In this document: in pieces, positions 24,146-34,649 of the stretch | How positions within the stretch are numbered: the stretch's first letter is position 1 | Layout of the letters: the number at the start of each line of letters is the position of its first letter | Assembly: GCA_031213475.1 (NCBI GenBank) | Contig: JARUPZ010000013.1 | Coordinates: forward strand, 11,253,198-11,317,197 | Direction of reading: 5' to 3' | Source: Nereocystis luetkeana | Lineage: Eukaryota > Sar > Phaeophyceae > Laminariales > Laminariaceae | DNA: 64,000 nucleotides | Notes under the pieces: generated by a model | Told to the model about the DNA's origin: nothing | What the model saw: the letters and a program-made list of their open reading frames with translations, nothing else | Databases searched by the model: none | Program-made: the position numbers and the translations under genes

Positions 24146-25973
24146 ATGGAGACTCACGAGGAGGGAGGGTCTGCTTCCCCTCGTGGTGGACGAGACACTG
24201 AGGCCCAGAACCGCCCAGTGCCCCACCGCCCAAGGCTCGTCGATGGAGATCGAGCGCCTTGTACAACAGATCACCAAGCGGAGCGCGTGTCTCGGCAGGG
24301 GCCCCGTGATGACGACGTGGATCGCGCGCCTTGTACAACACGCCCGCCCGAAGGTCCAGGGCTGGGGCCCCCAGGCGAATCTCGAGCACCTTCCGGCAGA
24401 CGGACCTCGTTCAAGACCTTTTCCGAGCCTTCTCGCTCGCCGGAACGAGCTCTACCGTCCAAGCCCCCTGGCTCCGCTGAGAGCTTTGAGCTAGCTTCTT
24501 CCGCTCTGGGCCGAAAAGCGTCGGACTCTTCGGAGCGCGTGGCGCGCGTAACCAGCCAGTCCGTGGGTTTTGCAGTTTTAACTCCCCACTCGTGCCTACT
24601 GCCGTCCAAGCCACCTGCTTCCGCTGAGAGCGTGGAGCCAGCTGCTTCTGCTCTGGGCCGGAGAGCGCCGGACAAACCTTGATGTAGCTTTTTACTGCCG
24701 TCCAAGCCACCTGGCTCCGCTGAGAGCGTTGAGCCAGCTGCTTCTGCTCTGGGCCGGAGAGCGCCGGGCAAGCCTGGACGTAGCGTTTTCCACGCCACCT
24801 AGCTGCGCTCTTCACCGTCTGATTTTCCTGCTTCTGGGCCAGATGAGAGAATGATTGAGAGTGCTTTTCCGTCTCGTATTCCACTGCTGCCCGACCTCGC
24901 TCGTAGGCGTAGGATAGCCGCGAGCGATGCTGCCTCTCGTGATTGTTTTCCCGCAACGCGAGCGCACGATGCGATTTTTTCCGAGCCTGATCACGATGAC
25001 ACACTGGATTTCAGTATTGAGCCTGCTTCTCTCACTGCTGTAGCTGCAAACGACGATTCCGCGTGGAAATTTCGTACTGCTGGGTGTTTTAATACTGCGG
25101 ATAGAGGGGGCGATGCGGCCGCTCGTGAGATTTTTCCCGCGCCTCGCCCACAAGACGGCACACAGGATTTCAGTATGGATTCTACTGTCCTCGCTACGGT
25201 AGCAACAGAGGTCCTAGCAGCTCCAGTACTGCTTCGAGCTTTACTACTGCTGTTAGAAATAGCGAAGCGGTCGTTTTTGACGATTCTCCCAAGCCTCGCC
25301 CACAAGACGGCACACTGGATTTCGGTATTGCGCCAGCCTTGCCCGCTGCTGTGCCCACCCGCGCCGTTTCTGCTGAAACCTTCAGTACGGCTGCGAGTTT
25401 TGATACTGCTGTTAGAGGGAGCGATATGGCCGCTCGTGAAATGTTTCCGGCACCTCACCCGCAAGACGGCACACTGCATTTCAGTAGTGCACCTGCCGTT
25501 TCCTCTGCCGTAGCCACCCACGCCGATTCTGCTGAAACCTTCAGTACTACTGCATGTTTTGAGACTGCTGCTAGAGGAAGCGAGACGGCCGCTCGTGAAA
25601 TTTTTCCTGCGCCCCGCCCACAAGACGGCATCGTGGAGTTCAGTATAGCGCCTACCGTATCCGCTGCTGTAGCGACCCGCTACGATTCTGCTGGAAAATG
25701 TCGTGCTGAGAAAGAAATGAAAACTGCTTTTGGAAGGGACGATTCTTATTATAGCCCCCCTAGTACCGGTGACGTGCCTGCACCAAACACTCTGGATGTT
25801 AGTACACGTACACCCCGTGACCCTTCTCGGATCGATGCTGGCTCCCCAAGCGCTCATAGTGCTCGCCGAATGGCTCGCCAAATGCCCTCATCACCGCTAG
25901 ACAAGTTGCTGCAGCACGAGCCGCGGATACTGCCACCGCAGCTCCTTCGTTACACGACCCTGAGTTCCGCCGA
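24146..25973 (+). pseudogene. Retrotransposon leader / gag N-terminal region with tandem repeats
   Basis: Open stretches in changing frames. 24146-24682 continues an open frame rich in Pro, Arg and Ser. Three copies of a LPSKPPASAESVEPAASAL-type unit start at about 24455, 24602 and 24698. From about 24930 to 25690 there are four to five copies of a 151-159 bp unit (FPAPRPQDGT...AVATR) that contains CAAGACGGCA at 25152, 25303, 25462 and 25621. One spacing is not a multiple of three, so the frame switches between copies. I recognise no domain; the region may be a variable Gag N-terminus or a non-coding leader. Confidence 0.5.
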
Positions 25974-28505
25974 ATGTCGCCCCCCCCGGCCCCGGTGTCC
26001 CCCCATGCCCCGGTGCCCTCCCCTGCCCCAATGGGTTTCGCCCGTCCCCGACTCAGCATGCCACGGACACCAAAGGCAAAGGAGGAGTCCCCCAGCCCCA
26101 CCAGGTCTGCCAGCGGCCTGAGGACTTACGGCTCCTCTCCCTCGTCGGGGGAGCGGACACCCCAGCGCCCGGGTCGGACGGATTAGGACGACGCGGTGGA
26201 CTACGAGGCCCGCAGTTCCGAGGACGAGGAGCGAATGACGAAGCAAGGCGCCGCTAGGGAGACAGCGCTGGACGGGGATCAAGCCCCGCCCGCCCAACTA
26301 CCAGAGGCCTGGACCTCCCTCTCGGTCGAGGCTCAGGCGGCGCTCACCCGGCGCTGGTCAGACGTGTCGGGCCTCGGCGGGGGGACCACGGCCCAATGCT
26401 CGACCCCAGTGCGGGCCGATGCTCCCGCAGCCGAGCGGCCTCTTGCTTCAGTCGACGGTCACCCCGATGTCGCGGCGGCCGAACGGGCCTTGGCTGCCGC
26501 CGAGACCCTCGGGGCGACCTCGGCGGAAACCGCCCGCCGCCGGGTGTAGACGCTCACGGTGGCCGAGAATGAGGCATCAGCGGCCGCTCGCACCGCCGCC
26601 GACGCTACCACTCCTTCGGAGGCCGCCTACATCGCTTCGAAGGCGGCCGCCGTGGCCTCGGAGGACGCCGCGCGCTCCGCCTCCTGCGCCCAGGAGACTA
26701 TATCCCGCGCCAAGGAAGCTCTGCGGGCGGCGCGGGCAGACAGCAGCACGACGCCCCGTCGTGTTGCCGAAGCAAGAACCTCAGGGGAACGCCTTCCCCT
26801 CGCCGAGGCTGCGACAACCGCCACTCCAGCCCCCGGTTTTGGCTGCTCCGCCACGTTCCCTCCAAGCGCCATCGCGGTCGACGCCCGGATCAAGCGTACC
26901 GGGGATCTGGATTTCTTCCAGGAGAGTTTCGCCTGCATGGTCGCCGCCCCAAATTCATGCTTCCCCTGGGACACGGCTTCGAGGGTTGTCTCTACCGCTC
27001 GCGAGTTCCGACTGGACACGCCCGAGGACGACCTCTCCGTTCCCGACGCTTGGCTCGTAATGTCGGGCGGCAGTTGGAAGGCCCAGCAACGCCGGGAGCA
27101 CACCATGGCTCTGGGGATACGCCTGCGGCAGGCGCACGACGTGTGCTCCGCCATCGTTTTTTGGCCGACCCCGAGGGAGTATGGGTGTCACTGCAAGCGC
27201 CAGGCCGACCTCGGCGCCCAGGGACCACGGCTCCTGGACGTCGGACGGGGCTCGGGTCAAGCCCACGGCCCCTCCAACCCCCTTTCGGGCGACCGGGCTC
27301 ACCAACCCCGGGGGCACCAACACACGGGAGTCCCCGATAGCTTTGGGAACCGCGTCCGCCCCTACCGTCGCGATGACCCCCGGGACCGCCGACGCCCAAG
27401 CACGGGGGGAGCCTCGGCAGGCCATAACGGCAAGGTCCGCAGCAGACAGGGTTCAGGTCACGGCCGGAGCACAATTCGGCGAAATGAAGCTGGACGGCGG
27501 CGAAACCGGGGCCAAAGGAAGGACAACTCGAGCGACGGGCGAAACTGGAAATACCGCCCGCGGGGAGATGCGTCGCAGGCAACCTCTTCGAGATCCACCT
27601 CGGACGGCAGCGGCGAAAGCCCCGGTCCGGAGGTTACCAATGGCTCGAAGAGGCAAGTGGTTCTCTCGCGAACAGAAGTTGCATCCTCCGCCGCGCTTCT
27701 TGGTCGCTTGACCATGTCCGATGACCGCGCCATGCCCGTGTCGTCTAACCTTGCCCACGCTCGCACGACGGCGATCGACTCTGCCGCCGCCGCCGCGAAA
27801 AAGCACACCGCAGACGTCCAACTGGCGTACAAACACCTGGGACTGAAGGATATTTCACGCATTTCTGTTCTACCTTTTCCCTCCTCGATCAACCCTTCTG
27901 ACGCCGCGCAGCAACTAACTCGTTCGGTTAAGGCCTCCACTAATATTCTCATGATGTGCGACGATGGCAGCCACAAAGGCCTCAGTTCTACCGATTGGAT
28001 CCCCGGTTGGGAGCACCCCCTCAAGAAATCCTTCGCGCGCGCCATCGCACCTGATAGGCCCACGACCGCCCCCCTCACTACCTTGATGGATTATTTGTTT
28101 GGGCAGGTGTCGCGCGCCCTCGCAGCTGGATCTACGGGACCGGAAGCGTTCACGTTCCTCCTGAGGCTGCTGAGCAACCACTTCGACCGCACCGACACGG
28201 GGGCCAGCTACACCAAGTTTCATAACTTTGGCGTAACTAACGGGACCCCCTTTTGCGATTTTAGCTGTGCTTTTCGGGGAGTGGTGTCGGCAGCGACGGG
28301 GACTGAGCGTGATTTGGCTCCAGGGGTGGAGATTGTTTTGGAGGTTGTTCAGATGGCAGTGAACGAGCAGTTCCCCAGCTTGATGCCCACGCGGTACCCG
28401 GGAGTTTTGGCTACGGTGTCGAGGCCGTTTGGTACTTTGGACGCCATGTGGTTGGCTTTTGATACTCTCGCGAATAACGAAACACCTGCCACCAACGGCG
28501 AATAA
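25974..28505 (+). pseudogene. Gag-like polyprotein, broken
   Basis: One frame stays open except for TAG at 26184-26186 and 26547-26549. The N-terminal part is acidic and then Ala-rich and probably coiled coil (repeated AAxxA and E/R, 26.56-26.75 kb). A Pro/Gly/Arg-rich middle may be out of frame at 27.1-27.7 kb. The C-terminal 260 codons (27.72-28.50 kb) look like a folded capsid domain, with predicted helices such as PLTTLMDYLFGQVSRAL and EAFTFLLRLLSNHF. The function as structural Gag is inferred from position before the zinc knuckle and pol; I recognise no exact family. Confidence 0.65.
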
Positions 28506-28747
28506 ACAAATTATTTGCCTGCTCTTCGACGAGTTTGCGGTCATCCGCCCCGTCGGGGCCCCGGCCCGCCGGTAATGGTCGCGGCCAGGACCGGACGCTT
28601 CCCCAGTCGCCTGTTTGGCAGACGGGGTCGCGCAGTAATCCGATTGTGATGAACGTCCACAAAACCATCCCTGACTGCCTCGACCCCTGGCTTGACACCG
28701 CTTCCAACTGCTAGCCCCTAGAAGAACACCACTATACTGAAGTTCAC

Positions 28748-29281
28748 GTGGTTTGCATGTCTATCCAGACCGAGGACCCCCCCCTCTGGAGCGGTCTACT
28801 TTCATCGTCCGCCCGCGCGGCCGCCCTCAGCGAAAACCGAGGCCGCTGTTTGAACTACCACGAAGACTCACACTCCCTCAGACAGTGTAGGCATCCCTTT
28901 CAAAACGTCAGCGGTATTCTCAACCCCGACCTCGGAACTCTCGGCGATGACGGAGCGGCGTTCCGTCGTTGGCAAGAACGCATGACCCGACACCGTCGCG
29001 AAAATAACTCACGGCCGAACAAGAACAACCACAAAAACAGGCGTCGTTCAGGCCATTCGCGTGGGCTGCATCACGGCCAAGGCCACAGGCAAGGTGACGG
29101 CTACAACACACACGCGGAACGAGGGCACCAACAGTCTAACTCCAGCTACCACGGTGGTGGTTCGACCACCTCTGCCTCTTCCACCGCGGCTCCCGCGTCG
29201 GGGGTTCGCTACGGTGTCTCGCATAATTCGGACGGTAACCCCAACGGACGCCATCCAGGCACCTTCCGCGCCGGTAACTGA
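28748..29281 (+). pseudogene. Nucleocapsid-like zinc knuckle segment
   Basis: A 177-codon frame. RCLNYHEDSHSLRQC at about codons 38-52 has exact CCHC knuckle spacing, but position two is Tyr (TAC) where Cys is expected: C-x2-Y-x4-H-x4-C. A long His/Asn/Gly/Arg-rich basic tail follows, suited to nucleic-acid binding. The frame stops with TGA at 29279-29281 and then stays open in the same frame to 30406, so the segment probably belonged to a larger gag-pol reading frame. Confidence 0.6.
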
Positions 29282-30334
29282 AAGGTCGACGGCGGTTCGT
29301 CTCCTCCTGCCCGCCCGCCGCCAGCATTGCCGGGAGTAAATACATTGATTTCCCAAGCTACACGCGTCCCAGGCCCGCTCAGCACTCAGCGTCGCCCTGC
29401 GCCGCCCCCCTCCAGCGCGTTGCTCCGTATTTCGGACCGACGCAGCGACTCAGCCCCCCCGGTTCTACCGGGGAGTCTCCGGGCGTCTTCGCCGGCGTCG
29501 GGAGCCCACGCCTCGAACGCCGCTCCCCTCACCCTGGGCACGAGAGCAGGCGAGATAAACACCCCTCTCCCGAACCACGCACTGCGCGGCATCACGCGTG
29601 TCGCGCCGTCGCGTCGTGCGTTTCCGCGAGGGTGTCCCCCTCTTTCACCTCCCGGCCATGCAGTGGCAGTCGGTTTGAGGTGCGGGAAGGCAAACACCGA
29701 AACCCCGAGATCTCGGTTGAAGCTCGACTGGGCGTTTCCTCGCAATAGCAGTGGCCGTTCAATCCTTTTTCCTATTATGCAAGAGTCGACAAGATTAGCT
29801 ATCTCGTCCCCCTTCCCCACCTGGTCTACAGAGCGGAAGCCCTCTCCGGTGGACCCTTTGTTGCCCCCCACCGGAGCACCGTTCTTGAAGTCGTATACAG
29901 GGTCTGCAGGCCCTCTTTCGTCTTCGCGCACGCCGCTCCACGTGCGCCGCGCTCCTTCGACTCCAGTGGAACAGGAAAACCCTGGTACTGCCCGTCGAGC
30001 CAGTGGTGACTCCACAGCCTCCGGTCAGATCAACCGGACAGCATACCCGTCAAATTCAGAAGAATCGCAGCTCTCGTCAGGCAGAACGGGCTCAGAGCCC
30101 CCTGCCCCCTCTGGTCCAGGACAGAGATCATCGGGTGCAGTAAGAGAACCTTCTGGCGATTTTTTGCCTACGGGCGATGGTGACACTGAGCCAGTATACG
30201 TGGAATCGGACTCGCCTGGTGCACCAGGGGCTCAGTGTTATCAGAAAAGCACACTCCCCCCCACACACACCGCAACGGCGGCCACTGACGACTCGATATC
30301 TTCGGTCTCTGACCCTACTCTCGAGTATTCAACG
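29282..30334 (+). pseudogene. Proline/serine-rich spacer before the NADAR domain
   Basis: Same frame as the zinc knuckle segment and open to 30406. Low-complexity Pro/Ser/Arg-rich sequence with no recognised domain. It leads directly into VVLFWQPP, the first strand of the NADAR domain. Confidence 0.55.
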
Positions 30335-30805
30335 GAGCGGGTGGTACTTTTCTGGCAGCCCCCCTATTGTTTTTCCGCAGTGGTCCCCCTCGGTTTTTGC
30401 CATTGACGGAGTGGCATATTCCTGCGCGGAGCAGTATAGGATGCCAGAAAAGGCTCGCCTTTTTCTGGACCACGACACAGCGGAGCGGATTATGGCCTCG
30501 CCAGACCCTCCCCAGCAGAAACGCCTCGGTCGAGACGTGCATAACTTCGACTGCGCTACCTGGGACCGCGTTCGGGAAGACGCCATCCTTGCTGGTTCCT
30601 TCGTCAAATTTCACGCAGAACCCGGTCATGAAGCAGCACCTATTGAGCACTGGCACCAGCATTTTGGCTGAAGCCAGCCCTTTTGACTCCGTGTGGGGCA
30701 TCGGTCTCCGGGCAGATGACCCCGAGGCTCAAGACCCCTCTCGGTGGCGTGGTAAACATTTGCTCGGGAAAGCTCTTTTCGCCGTTCGCGACACCCTCCG
30801 CTCAA
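30335..30805 (+). pseudogene. NADAR (DUF1768/YbiA-like) domain inside the retrotransposon
   Basis: The fold can be read through three frames: VVLFW in the gag-side frame, then QWSPSVFAIDGVAYSCAEQY, MPEKARLFLD, GRDVHNFDCATWDRVRED and GSFVKF, then LSTGTSILAEASPFDSVWGI and GKHLLGKALFAVRDTLR. These are the family hallmarks: aromatic-rich start, Glu of the AEQY motif, KA helix, W..VR, the WGIG signature and the G-K-x-LG-x-L end (His where Asn is usual). NADAR enzymes are N-glycosidases of ADP-ribose-type or riboflavin-intermediate substrates, and some are reported to reverse guanine ADP-ribosylation. Here it lies between gag and protease. One surplus base near 30377 and another in the T-run 30609-30611 break the frame. 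The domain call is strong; its role in the element is unknown. Confidence 0.85.
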
Positions 30806-30989
30806 GTGAGGCCGGGTTGGCACCCCCCGCCTCTTCTCATCAATTTTGCATTCCAACCACGACTGACAGAATTCATGAGATTTTTCCAGCGCCGCCTGGC
30901 CGTTTGTCCGTGGCCCGCGCTTGCCTACGTCCTCCCTTGGAGTTTTCGACCTATTTTTCTGACGCGCCGGCTGATCACAGCCCCGAGGC

Positions 30990-31480
30990 TTTGGCTGTCG
31001 CACCTGGTGTCGACCCCTCCCTCGCGCTGCGAGAACACGGCCCCTGCCTCGTCGAGGGCACCATTGCGCTCGATGACGCCTCTTTTACAACCAAAATCGC
31101 GATCCACTGCGGAGCTGGCGTTCTTGCACCGTTTGGCTGCGTGGCGCTTCTTGACACTGGCTCCCCACAGACCTTCATTCGGCAAGATGTTTTGGATCGC
31201 ATGCTCACGGTTGGTGCGGCATCCATCGCGTGCGAGCCGAAATGCGCCCCTCGTTCCTGAGGGGGGTTGGCGAATCAACCCCTCTGAAAACATCGACGAG
31301 AGTGCGCGTCCAAGTTTATCGAGAAAATGAGCCTACGTGCTCCCTCGCAGTTTGGGCCTATATGGTCCCCCCCTCAGTGATGCAGCATGCAGTACTGCTG
31401 GGACGTGACAGCTGGATGCGTTCTAATAGCCGCTCCTACCGTTCTCTCCCACCTCGGCCGTCAGACCATCGCGTTTTTGA
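30990..31480 (+). pseudogene. Aspartic protease (retropepsin-like)
   Basis: FGCVALLDTGSPQTFI at about 31133-31180 contains the catalytic D-T-G-S motif and flanking hydrophobic strands of a retropepsin. The frame ends with TGA at 31258-31260, and protein-like sequence resumes one frame over (GESTPLKTS, then HAVLLGRDSWMR, which fits the C-terminal ILGxD-type strand). The protease therefore carries a stop and a one-base shift near 31255-31275. Confidence 0.75.
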
Positions 31481-32858
31481 CGAGTTGGAGTTACTTCACC
31501 ACACCCCGACAGGCATGTCCGTGTACGCCATCGACCCCGCCGCTTCGGGTGGAGGCTTCCATCTCCGCTACGAGGACACGGCAGGCGTCACCCTGTCTGA
31601 CGATCCTCAACTCCTTGCGGTTAATTTGGTGCGAAGCGATGGCTCCCCGGCACTCACTGGGCACTACTTGGTCGACATGATACCCCAGTCCGACCTGCCC
31701 TCGGTTGAGGAGCAGTGCGTCGCCTCCGGACGACAGGTTCTTCCCCTCGTTGGAGTGGCGGCCCTCGAGCCTGGAGATAGCCTCGGCGTCGCCCACGCCC
31801 CACTGCTGAGCGTTCCACTGGACGTTTTGCATCAGGACAACCTAGCCCCCAGCCCTCCGTCAGGACTATCTGAGGTGGCTCCGGTCTCGCCAGTTTCAAT
31901 TTCCCCCCTCGCAGCTCCAACCTCGCCCTCGCTTGCTCTCCTTGAGTGTTTGAGCCCAGAACAGAGCGTTTCGTTCCTGGGCGTCTGGGCACGTTTGCCG
32001 CTGCATCTGCGGGAGGTGGCTTTTGACCTTCACGGCACAGACTGGACTCCTGAGGCCATCGAACAACTGGGGGATGTTCTCTGCGATTTTCCGGGCGTAT
32101 TCTCGAAGTCCACATCTGATTTTGGTTCCTGCTCGTTGATGCCTTTCGTGATTTCGGTCCCGGAAGGAAGCCCTCCTTTCACGCCCAGGCCATACCGCAT
32201 CAACCCCATCCTGGCCAAGGAAGTGGAGGCCACCTTGGATCAGTATCTAGCGGTGGGTCTGATGCAGCACTCAACCTCTCCGTACTCGAGCCCGCTGGTG
32301 GTCATCCCGAAGAAGTCGGGAGGCGTTCGGATCACAGTGAACTACATGAAACTCAATCAGATCAGCAACCTCAGCCTGCTGCCTATTCCTCGCGTGGATC
32401 AAGTTCTCGACTCCCTGGGGAAGGGACGGGTGTTTTATCTCTTCGATTTGGTCTCTTCGTTCTACCAAATTACCGCGCACAAAGACACCGTCCCCCTGAC
32501 GGCGTTTTGCACGCCTACGGGACTCTACGAGTGCCTCGTCATGCCCCAAGGCAGCAGTGCTTCGCCCGGCTGGTTCGTCAAAGTGACTAACGAAGTCATC
32601 AAAGGCCTGGCACAGGTGGCGGCCTACCTCGATGATGTGATCGTCTTCGACTCTGATCCGATGGCCCACGTCAAGAAGATTCGAGCCCTTTTCGAACGCC
32701 TGCGCAAACACAACCTCAAGCTCTCCCCCTCGAAGGCTCGCCTCGGCGCCACGGACGCTAACTTTCTGGGCCACTCCATGTCGCCCGCGGGTATACGCCC
32801 CAATGCGGAAAAGGTTTCGGCTTTGTTGAAAAGGCTCATGCTCAAGAACCTCAAGTAG
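31230..32858 (+). CDS. Reverse transcriptase segment of pol
   Basis: The longest intact pol segment (542 codons). About 250 codons of Pro-rich linker precede the RT fingers (PRPYRINPILAKEVEATLDQ, SPYSSPLVVIPKKSGGVRI). Motif A is LFDLVSSFYQI, the MPQGSSASP turn follows, and motif C is AAYLDDVIVF. After that come HNLKLSPSKARLGA and NFLGHSMSPAGI, typical Ty3/gypsy signatures. The frame stops with TAG at 32856-32858 before the RNase H, whose connection domain continues in other frames. Copies RNA into cDNA in the element particle when intact. Confidence 0.92.
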   Translation: MRAEMRPSFLRGVGESTPLKTSTRVRVQVYRENEPTCSLAVWAYMVPPSVMQHAVLLGRDSWMRSNSRSYRSLPPRPSDHRVFDELELLHHTPTGMSVYAIDPAASGGGFHLRYEDTAGVTLSDDPQLLAVNLVRSDGSPALTGHYLVDMIPQSDLPSVEEQCVASGRQVLPLVGVAALEPGDSLGVAHAPLLSVPLDVLHQDNLAPSPPSGLSEVAPVSPVSISPLAAPTSPSLALLECLSPEQSVSFLGVWARLPLHLREVAFDLHGTDWTPEAIEQLGDVLCDFPGVFSKSTSDFGSCSLMPFVISVPEGSPPFTPRPYRINPILAKEVEATLDQYLAVGLMQHSTSPYSSPLVVIPKKSGGVRITVNYMKLNQISNLSLLPIPRVDQVLDSLGKGRVFYLFDLVSSFYQITAHKDTVPLTAFCTPTGLYECLVMPQGSSASPGWFVKVTNEVIKGLAQVAAYLDDVIVFDSDPMAHVKKIRALFERLRKHNLKLSPSKARLGATDANFLGHSMSPAGIRPNAEKVSALLKRLMLKNLK

Positions 32859-32861
32859 GTC

Positions 32862-33480
32862 TCCATGCGTTGATGGGCGGCGTGGGATATTATCGAAACT
32901 TCCTGCCCGACCTGTCTAAAAGGATCCGTCCTCTCACTGCCTTCATCCGAAAGGGGATTAAGTACGTCTTTACGCCGGTCATGAAGTTATCGTTCGCCAA
33001 ATCTTCGCCGAGCTCGCTGCCCCGCCAATTTTGGTCTTCCGGGCTGGGACGCTGTAGCCGACGGCTCCCGCCCCTTTCGCGTGTACTGTGACGCCTGCAT
33101 CGACGGTTTTGATGCCGCGCTTGAACAAGAACAACTGGACGGCTCGGTACGGCCCATTGCTTGTACTAGCCGTGCTACTTTCGATTCCGAGAGGCACTGG
33201 ACCCCGTTGGACCTGGAAGCTGGCAGCATTGTCTGGGCTATCAAACGACTCCGCGGCTACCTATGGGGGACAAAGTTTCGCATCTTTTCGGACCATATGG
33301 CACTTGAGAGCATCGACAAAGTAGGGGATCACAACGCGCGAGTTCAGCGGTGGCTCGAGTTCCTCGCAGCGTTCGACTACACCCTCGAGTACCGCAAGGG
33401 CAGCGCCAACGGCAAGGCTGATTTTCTCTCTCGCTTGCCAGATCCGGCCACGGAACACGACCGCAGTGGGTCTAGGAGCC
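32862..33480 (+). pseudogene. RT connection and RNase H
   Basis: GGVGYYRNFLPDLSKRIRPL at 32879-32938 is the RT thumb/connection hallmark in one frame. The frame then changes, and from 33081 the RNase H domain reads YCDACIDGFDAAL, WTPLDLEAGSIVWAIKRLRG, FRIFSDHMALE and SANGKADFLSRLP. Acidic residues at the four expected places (CDA, DLEA, SDH, ADF) look intact. It degrades the RNA strand of RNA-DNA hybrids. The region between 33000 and 33080 is damaged by frame changes. Confidence 0.85.
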
Positions 33481-33810
33481 TCACACCCGTCGAAGACGGG
33501 GGTATCTTTCTCGTCCAGGCCTGCGGGCTTCGCACTCGCTCTTCCCCGACCCCCGGTGTCGGTTTGGGTGGGCTGGTGCCCCGCATCGAAAGTGCCGTCT
33601 TGGGTAGGCTGCCTTTCACCTCTTCGGATTTTCGCGATTTTCGCACACACGGGCCACGTATGAGGATTGATGATCTCTCTACTCCTTCGGGGAGATTCGT
33701 CGCTCGTGCCTCTGCTTCCGTCGCCACCATCGATCGCCGTCCTGGCTTGAGGGTATTTTCACCTGCCGCCAACACCGCTTTCGCTTCGGTTTTCGTCGTA
33801 CCCTCCAGGG

Positions 33811-34440
33811 GCGACCAGGGCTCTGCAGAAGCCCCCGCTGCAGCGACGATTGTCGCCCAGCACGCTCCTCCCCCGACGAGCACTTTACAGGGCGAAGATT
33901 CCGCCGTGAGCACTGCTCCGGCCGCGTCAGTCCCTTCAGGCCAGGGCAATGCAGAAGCCCCCGCTGCAGCGACGACTGTCGCCCAGTACGCTCCTCCCCC
34001 GAAGAGCACTTTACAGGGCGAAGATTCCGCCGTGAGCACTGCTCCGGCCGCGTCAGTCCCTTCAGGCCAGGGCAATGCAGAAGCCCCCGCTGCAGCGACG
34101 ACTGTCGCCCAGCACGCTCCTCCCCCGACGAGCACTTTACAGGGACAAGATTCCGCCGTGAGTACTGCTCCGGCCGCGTCAGTCCCTTCAGGCCAGAGCA
34201 ATGCAGAAGCCCCCGCTGCAGCGACGACTGTCGCCCAGCACGCTCTTCCCCCGACGAGCACTTTACAGAGACAAGATTCCGCCGTGAGCACTGCTCCGGC
34301 CACGTCTCCCCCTCCAGGCCTGGGCAATGCAGAAGCCTCCGCTGCAGCGACGATTGTCGCCCAGCACGCTCCTCCCCCGACGACCATTTTTCAGGGAGAA
34401 GATTCCACTGTAATCACTGATCCGGCCGCGTCTACCCCAT
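33811..34440 (+). repeat. Five exact 126-bp coding tandem repeats
   Basis: GAAGCC(C/T)CCGCTGCAGCGAC recurs at 33828, 33954, 34080, 34206 and 34332, exactly 126 bp (42 codons) apart. Each unit encodes NAEAPAAATTVAQHAPPP, TSTLQGEDSAVSTAPAAS and a short Pro-Ser-Gly spacer. The frame is continuous with RNase H to TAA at 34553. The region is a flexible, low-complexity linker between RNase H and integrase; no domain recognised. Confidence 0.9.
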
Positions 34441-34649
34441 CGCCGCCTGGCAACCCGGCGCCCCCGCACGTTTTGCCGTCTTCCGGCCGCATCTCCACTC
34501 GGACGCGCCGACGAACAGCCGCCGCCGCTGGCTCCGCGCCGCCTGCTGTTTAATTTGGTTTCGGGCCCGGTGGGGCCCCTAGACCATCCGCCCGGCGTTC
34601 TATCACCCCGCCGCGAGCCCCACGGCCGCGACCGACCGCGCCAGTCGTT

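Noticed and set aside
24271..25881. Long minus-strand frames opposite the retrotransposon leader
   Set aside because: Shadow of GC-rich repeats; no motif; opposite to the element's sense strand.
33377..34387. 336-codon minus-strand frame
   Set aside because: Antisense shadow of RNase H and the 126-bp repeats.
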